NCBI GenBank assembly: GCA_900544275.1
Contig: UQUU01000001.1
Coordinates: 62,001-126,000, forward strand
Source: an uncultured Succiniclasticum sp.
GTDB lineage: Bacteria; Bacillota; Negativicutes; Acidaminococcales; Acidaminococcaceae
DNA: 64,000 bases
Reading direction: 5' to 3'
Of this stretch, positions 7,069 through 15,570 are shown piece by piece. The position numbers and the translations under genes were made by a program. Positions within the stretch are counted from its first letter, which is position 1, and the number at the start of each line of letters is the position of its first letter. The notes beneath the pieces are model-generated. The model was not told where the DNA came from and did not search any database. It saw only the letters and a program-made list of their open reading frames with translations.

Positions 7069-7266
7069 TTAAGCGTAGGGCAACATCTTAGATACGCGTT
7101 CATGGTCGGTTTTGTGAACCAGAGCAGCCTTACGCAGATTTCTCTTGCGGGCAGGAGATTTGTGTTCCAGAATATGGCTACGAAACGCTTTAGCACGTTT
7201 AAATTCACCGGTTGCAGTTTTGGTAAAGCGTTTTGCGGCGCTTCTGCGGGTCTTCATCTTAGGCAT
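7069..7266 (-). CDS. rpmI: 50S ribosomal protein L35
   Basis: 65 aa, full length for L35. The sequence MPKMKTRRSAAKRFTKTATG and the basic C-terminal half (SPARKRNLRKAALV) are typical. It lies between infC (20-bp gap) and rplT (28-bp gap) in the conserved operon. AGGAGG lies just before the ATG. Nothing unusual. Confidence 0.98.
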   Translation of the reverse strand: MPKMKTRRSAAKRFTKTATGEFKRAKAFRSHILEHKSPARKRNLRKAALVHKTDHERVSKMLPYA

Positions 7267-7286
7267 GGTAGTAAATCCTCCTCAAA

Positions 7287-7802
7287 TTACTTTTGTTTAG
7301 GCGCAACAATCATCGTCATATTGCGGCCTTCAATCTTCGGTTGCTTTTCAACCACAGCCGCATCCCCGAGGGTTGCAGCCATTTTATTGAGCAGCGCTTC
7401 ACCCAGTTCCGGATGGCTCATTTCACGACCACGGAACATAATCGTAACTTTCACCTTATTACCGTCTTCCAGGAAACGAGCTGCATTCTTAAACTTAACG
7501 CCAAAGTCATGGTCTTCAATACCGGGACGCAGCTTCACTTCTTTAATTTCAAAAACTTTTTGCTTTTTACGGGCATCTTTCTCCCGTTTCTGCTGCTCAT
7601 AGCGATATTTGCCATAATCCAATATCTTGCATACGGGCGGACGGGCCTGCGGCGAAATCTCCACCAGATCTAAATGATGCTCCTGCGCCAGACGCACAGC
7701 ATCCCTGCCGGACATAATGCCCAGCTGCTCACCGTTTTCGTCGATTACACGAACCTCGCGTGCACGGATATCTTCGTTGATGCGTAAGTCTCCCTTGCTA
7801 AT
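7287..7802 (-). CDS. infC: Translation initiation factor IF-3, AUU start codon
   Basis: IF-3 checks start-codon/initiator-tRNA pairing and keeps ribosomal subunits apart. The obvious ATG at 7715 would delete the conserved N-terminus (GDLRINEDIRAREVRVID). The reading frame stays open back to an ATT at 7800-7802, preceded by GGAGGTGA at 7-nt spacing, giving ISKGDLRINEDI and a normal 171-aa protein. An AUU start is the known autoregulatory feature of bacterial infC: IF-3 discriminates against its own start codon. Both the N-domain and the C-domain (KVKVTIMFRGREMSHPELG) are complete. First gene of infC-rpmI-rplT, behind an attenuator leader. Confidence is high for both identity and start. Confidence 0.95.
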   Translation of the reverse strand: MSKGDLRINEDIRAREVRVIDENGEQLGIMSGRDAVRLAQEHHLDLVEISPQARPPVCKILDYGKYRYEQQKREKDARKKQKVFEIKEVKLRPGIEDHDFGVKFKNAARFLEDGNKVKVTIMFRGREMSHPELGEALLNKMAATLGDAAVVEKQPKIEGRNMTMIVAPKQK

Positions 7803-7825
7803 AGTGGTTCACCTCCAAAATAAAC

Positions 7826-7939
7826 TGCGAAATAAAAAATAAAAACGCGGACAGCATAAGCCATCCGCGTAAAATAATCTGTATGAACCCTGTCGAGCCC
7901 TGCCGCAAGGTGAGAAACGGATGGTTTCTGCTTTGTTAC
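7826..7939 (-). promoter_or_regulatory. infC operon leader with terminator and competing antiterminator
   Basis: The transcript should start near 7939. A terminator hairpin (ACGCGGA with TCCGCGT, at 7845-7870, inner stem extended by wobble pairs) is followed on the minus strand by TTTTTATTTTTTATTT, ahead of the infC ribosome-binding site. Further 5', the leader contains CCATCCG (positions 7918-7924), which is the exact complement of CGGATGG in the 5' arm of the terminator (7861-7867). The two pairings are mutually exclusive, the classic attenuator layout. In Firmicutes this position is occupied by the L20 or infC leader; the effector here is inferred. Confidence 0.8.
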
Positions 7940-7945
7940 TTAGTC

Positions 7946-7974
7946 ATAATATCACAGACCCGCTCGGTTGTCAA
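7946..7974 (-). promoter_or_regulatory. Sigma-A type promoter of infC operon
   Basis: On the minus strand TTGACA (7969-7974) and TATTAT (7946-7951) are separated by 17 bp. The expected start near 7939 gives a leader of about 137 nt. Confidence 0.8.
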
Positions 7975-7999
7975 CTGCTAAATACGGTATCCGGATCCT

Positions 8000-9205
8000 T
8001 TAAAAATGGCGCTTGCTGCTCTTATGCTCAATATGCACCCACTTTTTCTGAGGGAAAAGCAAAGACTGCAGCGAAATATACGAAAACAGGGAATAAAAGA
8101 CAGGGAATGTGACAATGCCGGCCCATAGTTTTTTCACCGGCCAACCGCTCATTCTGGCGGCCGAAAAACCGACAAAAATCGTCACTAAATAGGATAAAAG
8201 CGTAAGTACCACCAATGTCTTTATTTCTCCCTGACAGAGCATGAAGAAAAAAAGCAGAAGATAGCTCACTGCGGTCAGGCCGAAGCATACGGTCATGCCA
8301 ACGCCCATAAAAATATCCCACAGGCGCCAACTGGGGGCGGCCGTAAAGGCTTTCAGCCATTGGGGGAAATAGCGAAACGCAATTTGAAAGTCACCGGTGC
8401 ACCAACGACGCAGCTGCGCCCACATCACAGACAGGCGCGTCGGTTGTTCATCATAAAAGGCCGCTTTATGCAGATAGGCTACTCTATGTCCGGCCAGGTT
8501 CTCCAGAAAAGTAAATTCCACATCTTCAGACAAACTATAAGTCGTCCACCCCTTGCCATCCAACAACTGCATACGGAAAGCAAAGCCGGTTCCGGAAAGG
8601 ATGGAAGAAAGCCCCAGATTATGCCGGGGACGGTTATATAATACATTCACCACCGACCAATACAACGTATACCACTGGCTCACCAGTGAATCGTACGGGT
8701 TCTGCGACATCCGACGGGCAGTAATGATTTCCGCCCCTTCGCTAAACGCAGCATTCATGTCGGCAAGAAACTCACGATCGATTTGGTTGTCCGCGTCAAA
8801 AAAAAGCACGCAGTCAAAGGCATCCCGGTACTGTAAGATGCGTTCCATGCCCCAGTTCAGGACGGCGCCCTTGCTGCTCCGTTCCCCATCCGTACGCTCC
8901 CAGACCGTCACCCGCTCAAATTGCCTGGCAACAGCCACCGTATTGTCATCGCAATGATCCGCCAGCACAAATACATGACAATGTGTCCGGGGATACTTCT
9001 GGTCCGCCAGATCCTGCAAGATGTGGCCGATCACGGCTTCTTCGTCATGCGCGCAAATCACAACGGCAAAACGCCGCAGCTTGCCTGAAACCGCGGCGTT
9101 TCCGCTGAACAGCGCCTTATGACCGCCCCTGACCAAACCTACCAATGCAATAACCACGCACCAAATAAAAAAAGAGGACAACAGCGCCTGTAGGATAAAC
9201 ATCAT
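8000..9205 (-). CDS. Membrane-bound family 2 glycosyltransferase
   Basis: 401 aa. An N-terminal membrane helix (about 1-25) is followed by a GT2 domain with VVICAHDEE, LADHCDDNT, FFDADNQID (DxD metal site), SEDVEF and QLRRWCTGDF (QxxRW), then about three C-terminal helices (290-385). This is the architecture of processive or lipid-linked GT2 enzymes that use a nucleotide sugar on the cytoplasmic face. The sugar and acceptor cannot be read from the sequence; a cell-envelope polysaccharide or glycolipid is likely. It is not clearly in an operon (130 bp to the next gene). It starts with two Met codons; the second would cost one residue only. Confidence 0.88.
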   Translation of the reverse strand: MMFILQALLSSFFIWCVVIALVGLVRGGHKALFSGNAAVSGKLRRFAVVICAHDEEAVIGHILQDLADQKYPRTHCHVFVLADHCDDNTVAVARQFERVTVWERTDGERSSKGAVLNWGMERILQYRDAFDCVLFFDADNQIDREFLADMNAAFSEGAEIITARRMSQNPYDSLVSQWYTLYWSVVNVLYNRPRHNLGLSSILSGTGFAFRMQLLDGKGWTTYSLSEDVEFTFLENLAGHRVAYLHKAAFYDEQPTRLSVMWAQLRRWCTGDFQIAFRYFPQWLKAFTAAPSWRLWDIFMGVGMTVCFGLTAVSYLLLFFFMLCQGEIKTLVVLTLLSYLVTIFVGFSAARMSGWPVKKLWAGIVTFPVFYSLFSYISLQSLLFPQKKWVHIEHKSSKRHF

Positions 9206-9338
9206 AGATTCCTTCTCACGAAAAACTTTTGCTGAAAACGCAGGTGCAAATCCATTGCCAACGCCAAGGTCACCCGGAAATTATACGCCGCAGAACTGAA
9301 ATGATTCAGCACCATTTATAGCATCCCGTATCTGTCCG

Positions 9339-9914
9339 TTATGGCTTTATTCCCAACAAGGTAAAAAGTAAAAGCCCCAGCAAACCGGAAGCCGCCAACG
9401 TTTTGATCGTGCCCAGCCTGCCCCGAAGCGCCGCCCAGGAACAAAGAAAAATGAAGACGCCCACCCAATCGATTTGTCCTATATCAACGGGGAGTTTCTC
9501 TTTATTCCAGAAAGCCAGCAGTAAAATTCCCACACCGGCATTCGCGATCAGAGCCACAACCGCCGGACGCAGTCCGTTTAAAATCCCTCTGATCGGCCCG
9601 ATATTGCCATATTTATAGTAAAGATAGCCTAACAATAACACGATTAGAACGGAAGGAAAGACGAAACCTGCGGTGGCCGCAACAGACCCGGGTATGCCCC
9701 CGACTTTACTGCCAACAAAGGTGGCTGCGTTAATGCCGATGGGACCCGGTGTCATTTGCGAAATCGTAAAGATATCCACAAATTCGTTTAACGTCAGCCA
9801 GCCATGCTTTTCAATGACCTCCGCCTCGATCAGGGGCATGGAGGCATAACCGCCTCCCACACAAAACAGACCCACAGTGGCGAAACTGATGAATAACTGT
9901 AATAATATTTCCAT
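9339..9914 (-). CDS. Chromate transporter family protein, second half of pair
   Basis: 191-aa short-chain CHR protein with about six helices. The CHR signatures are present: FCVGGGYASMPLIEAEV and TISQMTPGPIGINAATFVG. Short CHR proteins work as pairs with opposite topology, and the partner gene lies 9 bp upstream on the same strand. The family exports chromate in resistant bacteria, but most genomic copies have no proven substrate, so anion transport is as far as I would go. Confidence 0.9.
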   Translation of the reverse strand: MEILLQLFISFATVGLFCVGGGYASMPLIEAEVIEKHGWLTLNEFVDIFTISQMTPGPIGINAATFVGSKVGGIPGSVAATAGFVFPSVLIVLLLGYLYYKYGNIGPIRGILNGLRPAVVALIANAGVGILLLAFWNKEKLPVDIGQIDWVGVFIFLCSWAALRGRLGTIKTLAASGLLGLLLFTLLGIKP

Positions 9915-9923
9915 AGTCTTTCC

Positions 9924-10658
9924 TTAATCGTACACAGGAGACCGCATCAGGAACAATCCAATCAGCGCATCCACCAAAATCACTTTCATGATATTTACGC
10001 CAAACACACTGGAAGCAATAAAAGTACCTGCCATAATAGCCAAAGGTAAAATCAGTTTTTTTCGTATCTGCTTCGTCACAAGCCCCAGGACCACATCCAG
10101 CAACACTGCCGTTACACCGCACTGCATTCCCTTCAGCAACATACGCACATACGGATTCGCGGCAAACGCACCATACCAATAAGAAATCAGCGTGAGCACG
10201 ATCAAAGGCGGCAAGACGGTGGCTAACAGCGCTACCAGAGTACCCGTCAGACCGGCCAGACGAAACCCCATGATGATAGCCGCATTCGCGGCGACTACAC
10301 CGGGGGCGCTCTGCGCAATAGAAACCAGATCCAGCGACTCATTTTCCTTCAGCCAGCCATATTCATCCACATACTTCGCCTTGAGCAGCGGGATAATGAC
10401 AAAACCGCCGCCTACGGTAAAGGCGCTGATAATAAACGTGGAAACAAACAGGCGGCTGTAACTGAATGGTGCCTTAAAAGAGGCAGAGTTGAGCTCTGCC
10501 CCTTTTGTACCGTTTTGCATCGGTCTTCCCGTTTCCTTTTCGCCTGTTGGAGAAGCGAGTGTTGCCTGTTGCGCCACAGACTGTTTTTTTGACTGTAAAT
10601 TTTCTGTCTGAAGATTCTCAGACAACTCTTTTTGCTCCGATAAATCCTGTTTATCCAT
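9924..10658 (-). CDS. Chromate transporter family protein, first half, with long hydrophilic N-terminus
   Basis: 244 aa. The membrane part from about residue 68 has the CHR signatures FTVGGGFVIIPLLKAKYV and IAQSAPGVVAANAAIIMG and pairs with the next gene. Unusually, about 65 hydrophilic residues precede the first helix, rich in Gln, Ser, Lys and Glu (DLSEQKELSENLQTENLQ), where ordinary family members begin almost directly with the helix. A later start at M47 (MQNGTKGAELNS) would shorten this but still leave a tail. The start at 10658 lacks a strong ribosome-binding site, so the extension may be partly an annotation artefact. Confidence 0.85.
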   Translation of the reverse strand: MDKQDLSEQKELSENLQTENLQSKKQSVAQQATLASPTGEKETGRPMQNGTKGAELNSASFKAPFSYSRLFVSTFIISAFTVGGGFVIIPLLKAKYVDEYGWLKENESLDLVSIAQSAPGVVAANAAIIMGFRLAGLTGTLVALLATVLPPLIVLTLISYWYGAFAANPYVRMLLKGMQCGVTAVLLDVVLGLVTKQIRKKLILPLAIMAGTFIASSVFGVNIMKVILVDALIGLFLMRSPVYD

Positions 10659-10699
10659 AATATCGGTGTATCCCCGGCCAATTCTTGCGAGGCCTGTTC

Positions 10700-12616
10700 T
10701 TAGTCTGCTACTTTTTCATCAATTTCCTTTTGCATACGGGCAAGGAAATCTGCCAGAGTCATAGCGCCCAAATCGCCGCCATGGCGCTGGCGTACGGCAA
10801 CCAGTTTCCCTTCTGCTTCTTTTTCGCCCACGATCAGCATATAGGGCACTTTCTGCACCTGTGCCTCACGAATCTTTTTACCGATTTTTTCATTGCGGTC
10901 ATCCAATTGCGTGCGATACCCCAACTCAAACAGTTTGTCATTGACCTCTTTCGCATAGGCCTGCTGTTTATCCGTGATCGGCATTACACGCACCTGGTTC
11001 GGCGCCATCCAGACGGGGAAAGAACCGGCAAAATGTTCGATCAGAATGCCGATAAAACGCTCAATGGAGCCGTAGACTACGCGATGGATCATGACCGGAC
11101 GGTGCTTCTGCCCGTCTTCTCCGGTATATTCACAGTTGAATTTTTCCGGCAGCTGCATATCCAACTGAATCGTGCCGCACTGCCAGGTACGGCCGATGGA
11201 ATCTTCCAGGTGGAAGTCAATTTTCGGTCCGTAGAACGCGCCGTCACCTTCGTTTACCACATAGTCCAGATGATTGGCTTCCAGTGCCTTGCGCAGGCCG
11301 TCTGTAGCCAGCTCCCAGGTCGCATCGTCCCCCAGCGAATTTTCCGGCCGGGTGGACAGTTCCGCATGGTATTTCAGCCCAAAGGTGGTATACACTTCGT
11401 TAAATAATTTAATCACATTCGTAATTTCCGGCTGGATCTGTTCCGGCGTCATAAAGATATGCGCATCATCTTGGGTAAAGCAGCGCACCCGGAACAAACC
11501 GTGCAGCGCACCGGATAATTCATGGCGGTGCACCACACCTAATTCGGCAATACGCAGAGGCAGGTCGCGGTAAGAATGAGGGTGAGAATTATAGATCAGC
11601 ATACCGCCCGGACAGTTCATCGGTTTAATAGCATAGTCCATTTCATCAATTTTGGTAAAATACATATTTTCCCGGTAGTGATCCCAGTGACCGGAGCGGA
11701 TCCACAGATCTCGGTTCAAAATCATGGGGGTCATCGCTTCTTCATAGTGATATTTACGATGTACCTCATGCCAATATTCCAACAACGCATTGCGCAAACG
11801 CATGCCATTAGGATGGAAGAAGGGGAAGCCGGGGCCTTCGTCGTGCAGGCTGAACAGATCCAGCTCCTTGCCCAATTTCCGGTGATCACGTTTTTCCGCT
11901 TCTTCCAGCATATGCAGATACGCGTCCAGTTCTTCTCTGGAAGCAAACGCCGTGCCGTAAATCCGCTGCAGCATTTTATTTTTCTCATTGCCGCGCCAGT
12001 AGGCTCCGGCCAGACTCATTAACTTAAAGGCTTTTACCCGACCGGTAGAAGGACAGTGAGGTCCAGCGCATAAGTCGGTAAAATCGCCCTGGGTATACAG
12101 GCTGATCACCGCATCTTCCGGCAAATCATTGATCAATTCCACTTTATAAATCTCGTTCAAGGCCGCAAAACGGGACAGCGCCTCTTTACGAGGCAGCTCG
12201 CTCCGCACCAGAGGGAGATTTTGTTTGACGATCTTAGCCATCTCTTTCTCAATGGAACGCAGATCATCCGGAGTAAATACATGACTGCTGTCCAGATCAT
12301 AATAAAAGCCGTTGTCAATGGCCGGCCCGATGGCAAATTTTACATCGGGGAACAGGTGCTGAATGGCCTGTGCCATCACATGGGAGGCCGTATGCCGGAT
12401 GGCATGCAGTCCCTCTTTGCTTTCCGGTGTGATAAATTCTACCACCGCATCTTTTTCAATCGTATCGGTCAAATCCTTATTGACCCCGTCTACCACAGCC
12501 AAAAGCGCCTGTTTGCCTAATTTCTGATTCAATTCTTTGGCCAGTTCGCCATAGGTAATGCCTGCAGCTACCTCTTTTACGCTGCCGTCTTTCAGAGTTA
12601 TTTTGACTTCTGACAT
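10700..12616 (-). CDS. thrS: Threonyl-tRNA synthetase
   Basis: 638 aa, full length. The domains run in the usual order: TGS domain (1-62), editing domain with HTASHVMAQAI (about 76), class II catalytic core with MNCPGGMLIYN and the RFRVRCFTQDDAH-like motif 2, and the anticodon-binding domain (about 535-638). It charges tRNA-Thr and hydrolyses misacylated Ser-tRNA-Thr. The ribosome-binding site is AAGGAGG. A T-box leader precedes it, so expression should rise when tRNA-Thr is uncharged. Nothing unusual in the protein. Confidence 0.98.
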   Translation of the reverse strand: MSEVKITLKDGSVKEVAAGITYGELAKELNQKLGKQALLAVVDGVNKDLTDTIEKDAVVEFITPESKEGLHAIRHTASHVMAQAIQHLFPDVKFAIGPAIDNGFYYDLDSSHVFTPDDLRSIEKEMAKIVKQNLPLVRSELPRKEALSRFAALNEIYKVELINDLPEDAVISLYTQGDFTDLCAGPHCPSTGRVKAFKLMSLAGAYWRGNEKNKMLQRIYGTAFASREELDAYLHMLEEAEKRDHRKLGKELDLFSLHDEGPGFPFFHPNGMRLRNALLEYWHEVHRKYHYEEAMTPMILNRDLWIRSGHWDHYRENMYFTKIDEMDYAIKPMNCPGGMLIYNSHPHSYRDLPLRIAELGVVHRHELSGALHGLFRVRCFTQDDAHIFMTPEQIQPEITNVIKLFNEVYTTFGLKYHAELSTRPENSLGDDATWELATDGLRKALEANHLDYVVNEGDGAFYGPKIDFHLEDSIGRTWQCGTIQLDMQLPEKFNCEYTGEDGQKHRPVMIHRVVYGSIERFIGILIEHFAGSFPVWMAPNQVRVMPITDKQQAYAKEVNDKLFELGYRTQLDDRNEKIGKKIREAQVQKVPYMLIVGEKEAEGKLVAVRQRHGGDLGAMTLADFLARMQKEIDEKVAD

Positions 12617-12635
12617 AACAAGTTCCTCCTTAAAA

Positions 12636-12967
12636 TAAAAAAGCCCCGTTCCCGATACACAGGGACGAGGTTACTCGCGGTTCCACCCAGATTGATCGCC
12701 AATGCGACCCGCTCAAGAACCGGTAACGCAGTTTACGCGGCGCTTGCTACATGGCTGTATAAGAATAGCAGAACGAAAAACTGCGTTGCACGTTTGCGCA
12801 ACAGCTTGCATTTTTGCGTTCCTACCTTATCTCTACAACAGTTCACAAGGCAGTTTAAAGGCGGTTTTGTTTTACGCTTGCGCTGTCGCTCTCAGCAGGT
12901 ACGACATTTTCTGTAAGGCAGTGTGTAAAACGCTTTCCTTCGCATTACTTTTGCAAATTTAGGTTAT
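12636..12967 (-). promoter_or_regulatory. T-box riboswitch leader of thrS
   Basis: The minus-strand leader contains the hallmark T-box sequence GGGTGGAACCGCG (positions 12676-12688 on the plus strand), followed by a terminator (CCTCGTCCCTG paired with CGGGAACGGGG-like bases, then TTTTTTA) just before the thrS ribosome-binding site. T-boxes read tRNA identity through a specifier codon and charging through the T-box bulge. A threonine ACC triplet in the sequence AAAACCGCC (12863-12865) lies on the 3' side of the stem formed by GTTTTAC and GTAAAAC and is the best specifier candidate; a second ACC near 12897-12899 cannot be excluded. Confidence 0.93.
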
Positions 12968-12973
12968 GGACAC

Positions 12974-13001
12974 ATTATAACATGTTAAAAAGACCTGTCA
13001 A
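12974..13001 (-). promoter_or_regulatory. Sigma-A type promoter of thrS
   Basis: Minus-strand TTGACA (12996-13001), 16 bp, TATAAT (12974-12979): both boxes are perfect consensus. The start point near 12967 gives a leader of about 350 nt. Confidence 0.88.
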
Positions 13002-13117
13002 GCAATGCGCGCTTTCTCTGTTTAATTTTTAGGCAAATTAGGGTATAATAAGTAAAATCAGAATTTAGAATCAAACAAAAAAGTGAGCATGAAATTATAG
13101 TATTAAAGAGGTCCTGT

Positions 13118-14767
13118 ATGCTTTCCTTCGTTCTTCGCCGCTTTTTATTTATTTTTTTACTGGCAGCCTTTTATTTGGTCCAGGGAACTGCCACAGCAAA
13201 AGAACGCGGCGCCTTTATTTTCATACCGTTGGATAATCGCCCGGTTTGTTTTTCTTATCCTGTCCGAGTCATGGAAGCAGCCGGGTATAAAATCTATGTC
13301 CCGCCGGAAAAATTTCTAGCCTCCCGCACCTTGCCGGCCGATACCGAAAAACTCTGGTCCTGGCTGGAAAACCGCGCGGAAAAAGTCGATGCGGCAATCA
13401 TCTCTACGGATGCCCTTCTTTACGGGGGCCTCGTTGCTTCCCGCACACACTATTTAGATCCCGCTGTACTGGAAAAAAGGATCAAACGCCTGCGTGATCT
13501 CCATCTGGATACCAATATCCGCTTTTTTGCTTTCAGCACTCTGATGCGCACGCCCCGGGAAAGCTACGGCAATGTGGAGCCGGACTATTATTCTCATGTG
13601 GGGCCCGCCATTTACCGATATTCGCAGCTTTCCGATAAGTCCGACGTACGAGCGGAAACCCTGCTGGAAGATTTTGAACTGGGGGCTTTTGAACGGAATC
13701 TGGCGAAAGAACATCTGCAGGACTGGTTGGACCGCCGGAATAAAAATATGGCGGTAAATCAGCAATTAGCCGTTTTAGCCCGCATGGGGCGCTTCGATTA
13801 TTTTGCGATCGGCAAGGACGATAACGCGCCTTATTCTCATACCCATATGGAAGCCCGTAAAATTTCACTGGGTAACGCCGCCGTTTCTTCCGCCTCCTTT
13901 CAGGTTCTTCCCGGCGTAGATCAACTGGGGCTTTTACTACTGACCCGGGCCGCCAACCAGTTAGAAAACCATTCTCCCAAAGTGTATCAAATGTATGTGG
14001 AGGGTGAAGGCCCCAAAACAATACCTCAATACTCCGATCTTCCCTTAGGCATTTCCGTACCGGAACAAATTATCGCCGCCGGCGGCACCGTTGTGAATTC
14101 TCCGGCCAATGCCGATGTGATCCTGGCGATTAATACTCCGGCGGACGGAATCATGTATGACTCTACCGACAGTTCAAACCAATATTTTGCCTCTTTTTCT
14201 AATAAACGCTATATTGATCATCTTGGTGCGATGCTGCGCAGCGGAGCCAATATATCACTGGCGGATGTGGCCTTCTCCAATGGCGGTGACAATGGGTTTA
14301 TGAACGAACTTTCGCTGCGTGGATTTACCGAACAGCTGGCGGCTTATAACGGCTGGAACACAGCGGATAACGCCATTGGTTTTGCCATTGCCCAAGGCAT
14401 GTTGGCGCCGCAGATCCCCAGGGAAAAACAGTTAACTCTAATGAGAGAGCGGATTCTTGATGACTGGTATTACCAGTCCAATGCCCGGCGAATCATTACA
14501 GAGGAACTGGAAAAAGCCAAACTGACCAACCATAAATATAACCTGGATGACATGGCTGGCGAAGTACAAAAAAAATCCCGAAAAATCATGCAGCAACTGG
14601 CAGTAAACTATGACATCACAGCCGGTACTTCTTTTGAAGTCGCATTCCCCTGGAACCGATTGTTTGAAGTTGACATTACGCAACTGAAGCAAGACAAAAA
14701 TAAGCTGCGCAATCGCAGCCGTGCTGCCCGGGGGCTGCTGCCGGATGTTTTTTCCTATCAGAAGTGA
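13118..14767 (+). CDS. Exported DUF4127 family protein
   Basis: 549 aa with a signal peptide (about 1-27, FIFLLAAFYLVQGTATA). The body carries the DUF4127 hallmarks: FIPLDNRPVCFSYP near the N-terminus, DALLYGGLVASRTH, GKDDNAPYSHTH, and DVAFSNGGDNGFMNEL. The family has no established biochemical function; conserved Asp, Asn and His residues suggest an enzyme acting outside the cytoplasm. The gene lies 67 bp before a small membrane-protein gene and heads a rightward run that leads to KDPG aldolase and KDG kinase, although the gaps leave room for separate promoters. A possible -10 box (TATAAT at 13044-13049) precedes it. Confidence 0.88.
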   Translation: MLSFVLRRFLFIFLLAAFYLVQGTATAKERGAFIFIPLDNRPVCFSYPVRVMEAAGYKIYVPPEKFLASRTLPADTEKLWSWLENRAEKVDAAIISTDALLYGGLVASRTHYLDPAVLEKRIKRLRDLHLDTNIRFFAFSTLMRTPRESYGNVEPDYYSHVGPAIYRYSQLSDKSDVRAETLLEDFELGAFERNLAKEHLQDWLDRRNKNMAVNQQLAVLARMGRFDYFAIGKDDNAPYSHTHMEARKISLGNAAVSSASFQVLPGVDQLGLLLLTRAANQLENHSPKVYQMYVEGEGPKTIPQYSDLPLGISVPEQIIAAGGTVVNSPANADVILAINTPADGIMYDSTDSSNQYFASFSNKRYIDHLGAMLRSGANISLADVAFSNGGDNGFMNELSLRGFTEQLAAYNGWNTADNAIGFAIAQGMLAPQIPREKQLTLMRERILDDWYYQSNARRIITEELEKAKLTNHKYNLDDMAGEVQKKSRKIMQQLAVNYDITAGTSFEVAFPWNRLFEVDITQLKQDKNKLRNRSRAARGLLPDVFSYQK

Positions 14768-14834
14768 TTGATAAGACGACACCGACCGATGCCTTTTGAC
14801 GTTTATTTGAGTACATCAATAAAGGAGAAATCCC

Positions 14835-15038
14835 ATGCTGGAAAAAATCTTTGAACCGGGAACCACCGGCGTAAGCCCTTTTGCCATCGTTATTTCTTTG
14901 TATCTGGCTTATTATGTACATAACGACGCAGAAAAACACAATGTTCCTCACGGCATCTGGTGGGCCGTTGGCACGTTTTTTGCCTGGATCATCTTTTTCC
15001 CTCTCTATTGGTTTAACCACATGCGCGGCAGAAAATAA
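14835..15038 (+). CDS. 67-aa membrane protein of unknown function
   Basis: Starts MLEKIFEPGTTGVSP behind AAAGGAGAAAT at ideal spacing, which supports a real gene. Two membrane-compatible segments are visible (about residues 14-28 and 41-59, WWAVGTFFAWIIFFPLYWF), with a charged HNDAEKH loop between them and a basic end (NHMRGRK). I recognise no family with certainty; it resembles small PLDc_N-like or YqaE-like hydrophobic proteins only in size. It sits between the DUF4127 gene and the Nudix gene on the same strand. Confidence 0.7.
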   Translation: MLEKIFEPGTTGVSPFAIVISLYLAYYVHNDAEKHNVPHGIWWAVGTFFAWIIFFPLYWFNHMRGRK

Positions 15039-15113
15039 TCGATCCTTCAGGATTTATAATCTGACTGAAACAAATAACCTGGCAAACTGATTAAAATAGG
15101 TAAAGGAAAAATC

Positions 15114-15524
15114 ATGACACATTTAAAAGTCGTAGCGGGGATCCTGGTCTTTAAGGGAAAGATTCTCTGCCTACAACGGGGCAAAAGCAAATACCCTTAC
15201 ACTGCCTTTCGCTATGAATTCCCCGGCGGGAAAATCGAACCGGGCGAAAGCCACACACAGGCTTTGGAGCGCGAGCTCCGGGAAGAACTAGATTTGCAGG
15301 TCCACATAAAAAAGGAGGACTGGTTTTATACCGCAGAATACAGTTATCCTGATTTTTCTATCACAATGGATACCTACTTCTGCCACTTACAGACGCCTGA
15401 TTTTGTTTTAAAAGAGCATGTCGCCGCTCAATGGCTTTTGCCTGAGGATTTAACAAAATTAGACTGGGCCCCAGCTGACTTGCTGTTGATTCAAAAACTT
15501 GCCGCTTTGGAAAGTTTGCGGTAA
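15114..15524 (+). CDS. Nudix hydrolase, MutT-like
   Basis: 136 aa. The complete Nudix box reads GGKIEPGESHTQALERE then LREELDL, fitting GX5EX7REUXEEXGU with the catalytic glutamates intact, although the final Gly is replaced by Asp. The short N-terminus (VVAGILVFKGKILCLQRG) is like that of 8-oxo-dGTP diphosphatases and CTP-cleaning MutT homologues. It probably removes oxidised nucleotides from the pool or hydrolyses another nucleoside diphosphate derivative; the substrate cannot be fixed from sequence. It lies 46 bp before the KDPG aldolase gene. Confidence 0.9.
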   Translation: MTHLKVVAGILVFKGKILCLQRGKSKYPYTAFRYEFPGGKIEPGESHTQALERELREELDLQVHIKKEDWFYTAEYSYPDFSITMDTYFCHLQTPDFVLKEHVAAQWLLPEDLTKLDWAPADLLLIQKLAALESLR

Positions 15525-15570
15525 AGGTAAATAAAAATTTAGTTTCACTATTACGTCAGGAGGAATAAAC

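Noticed and set aside
12692..12962. Small plus-strand open frames upstream of thrS
   Set aside because: They are antisense to the T-box leader and have no coding features.
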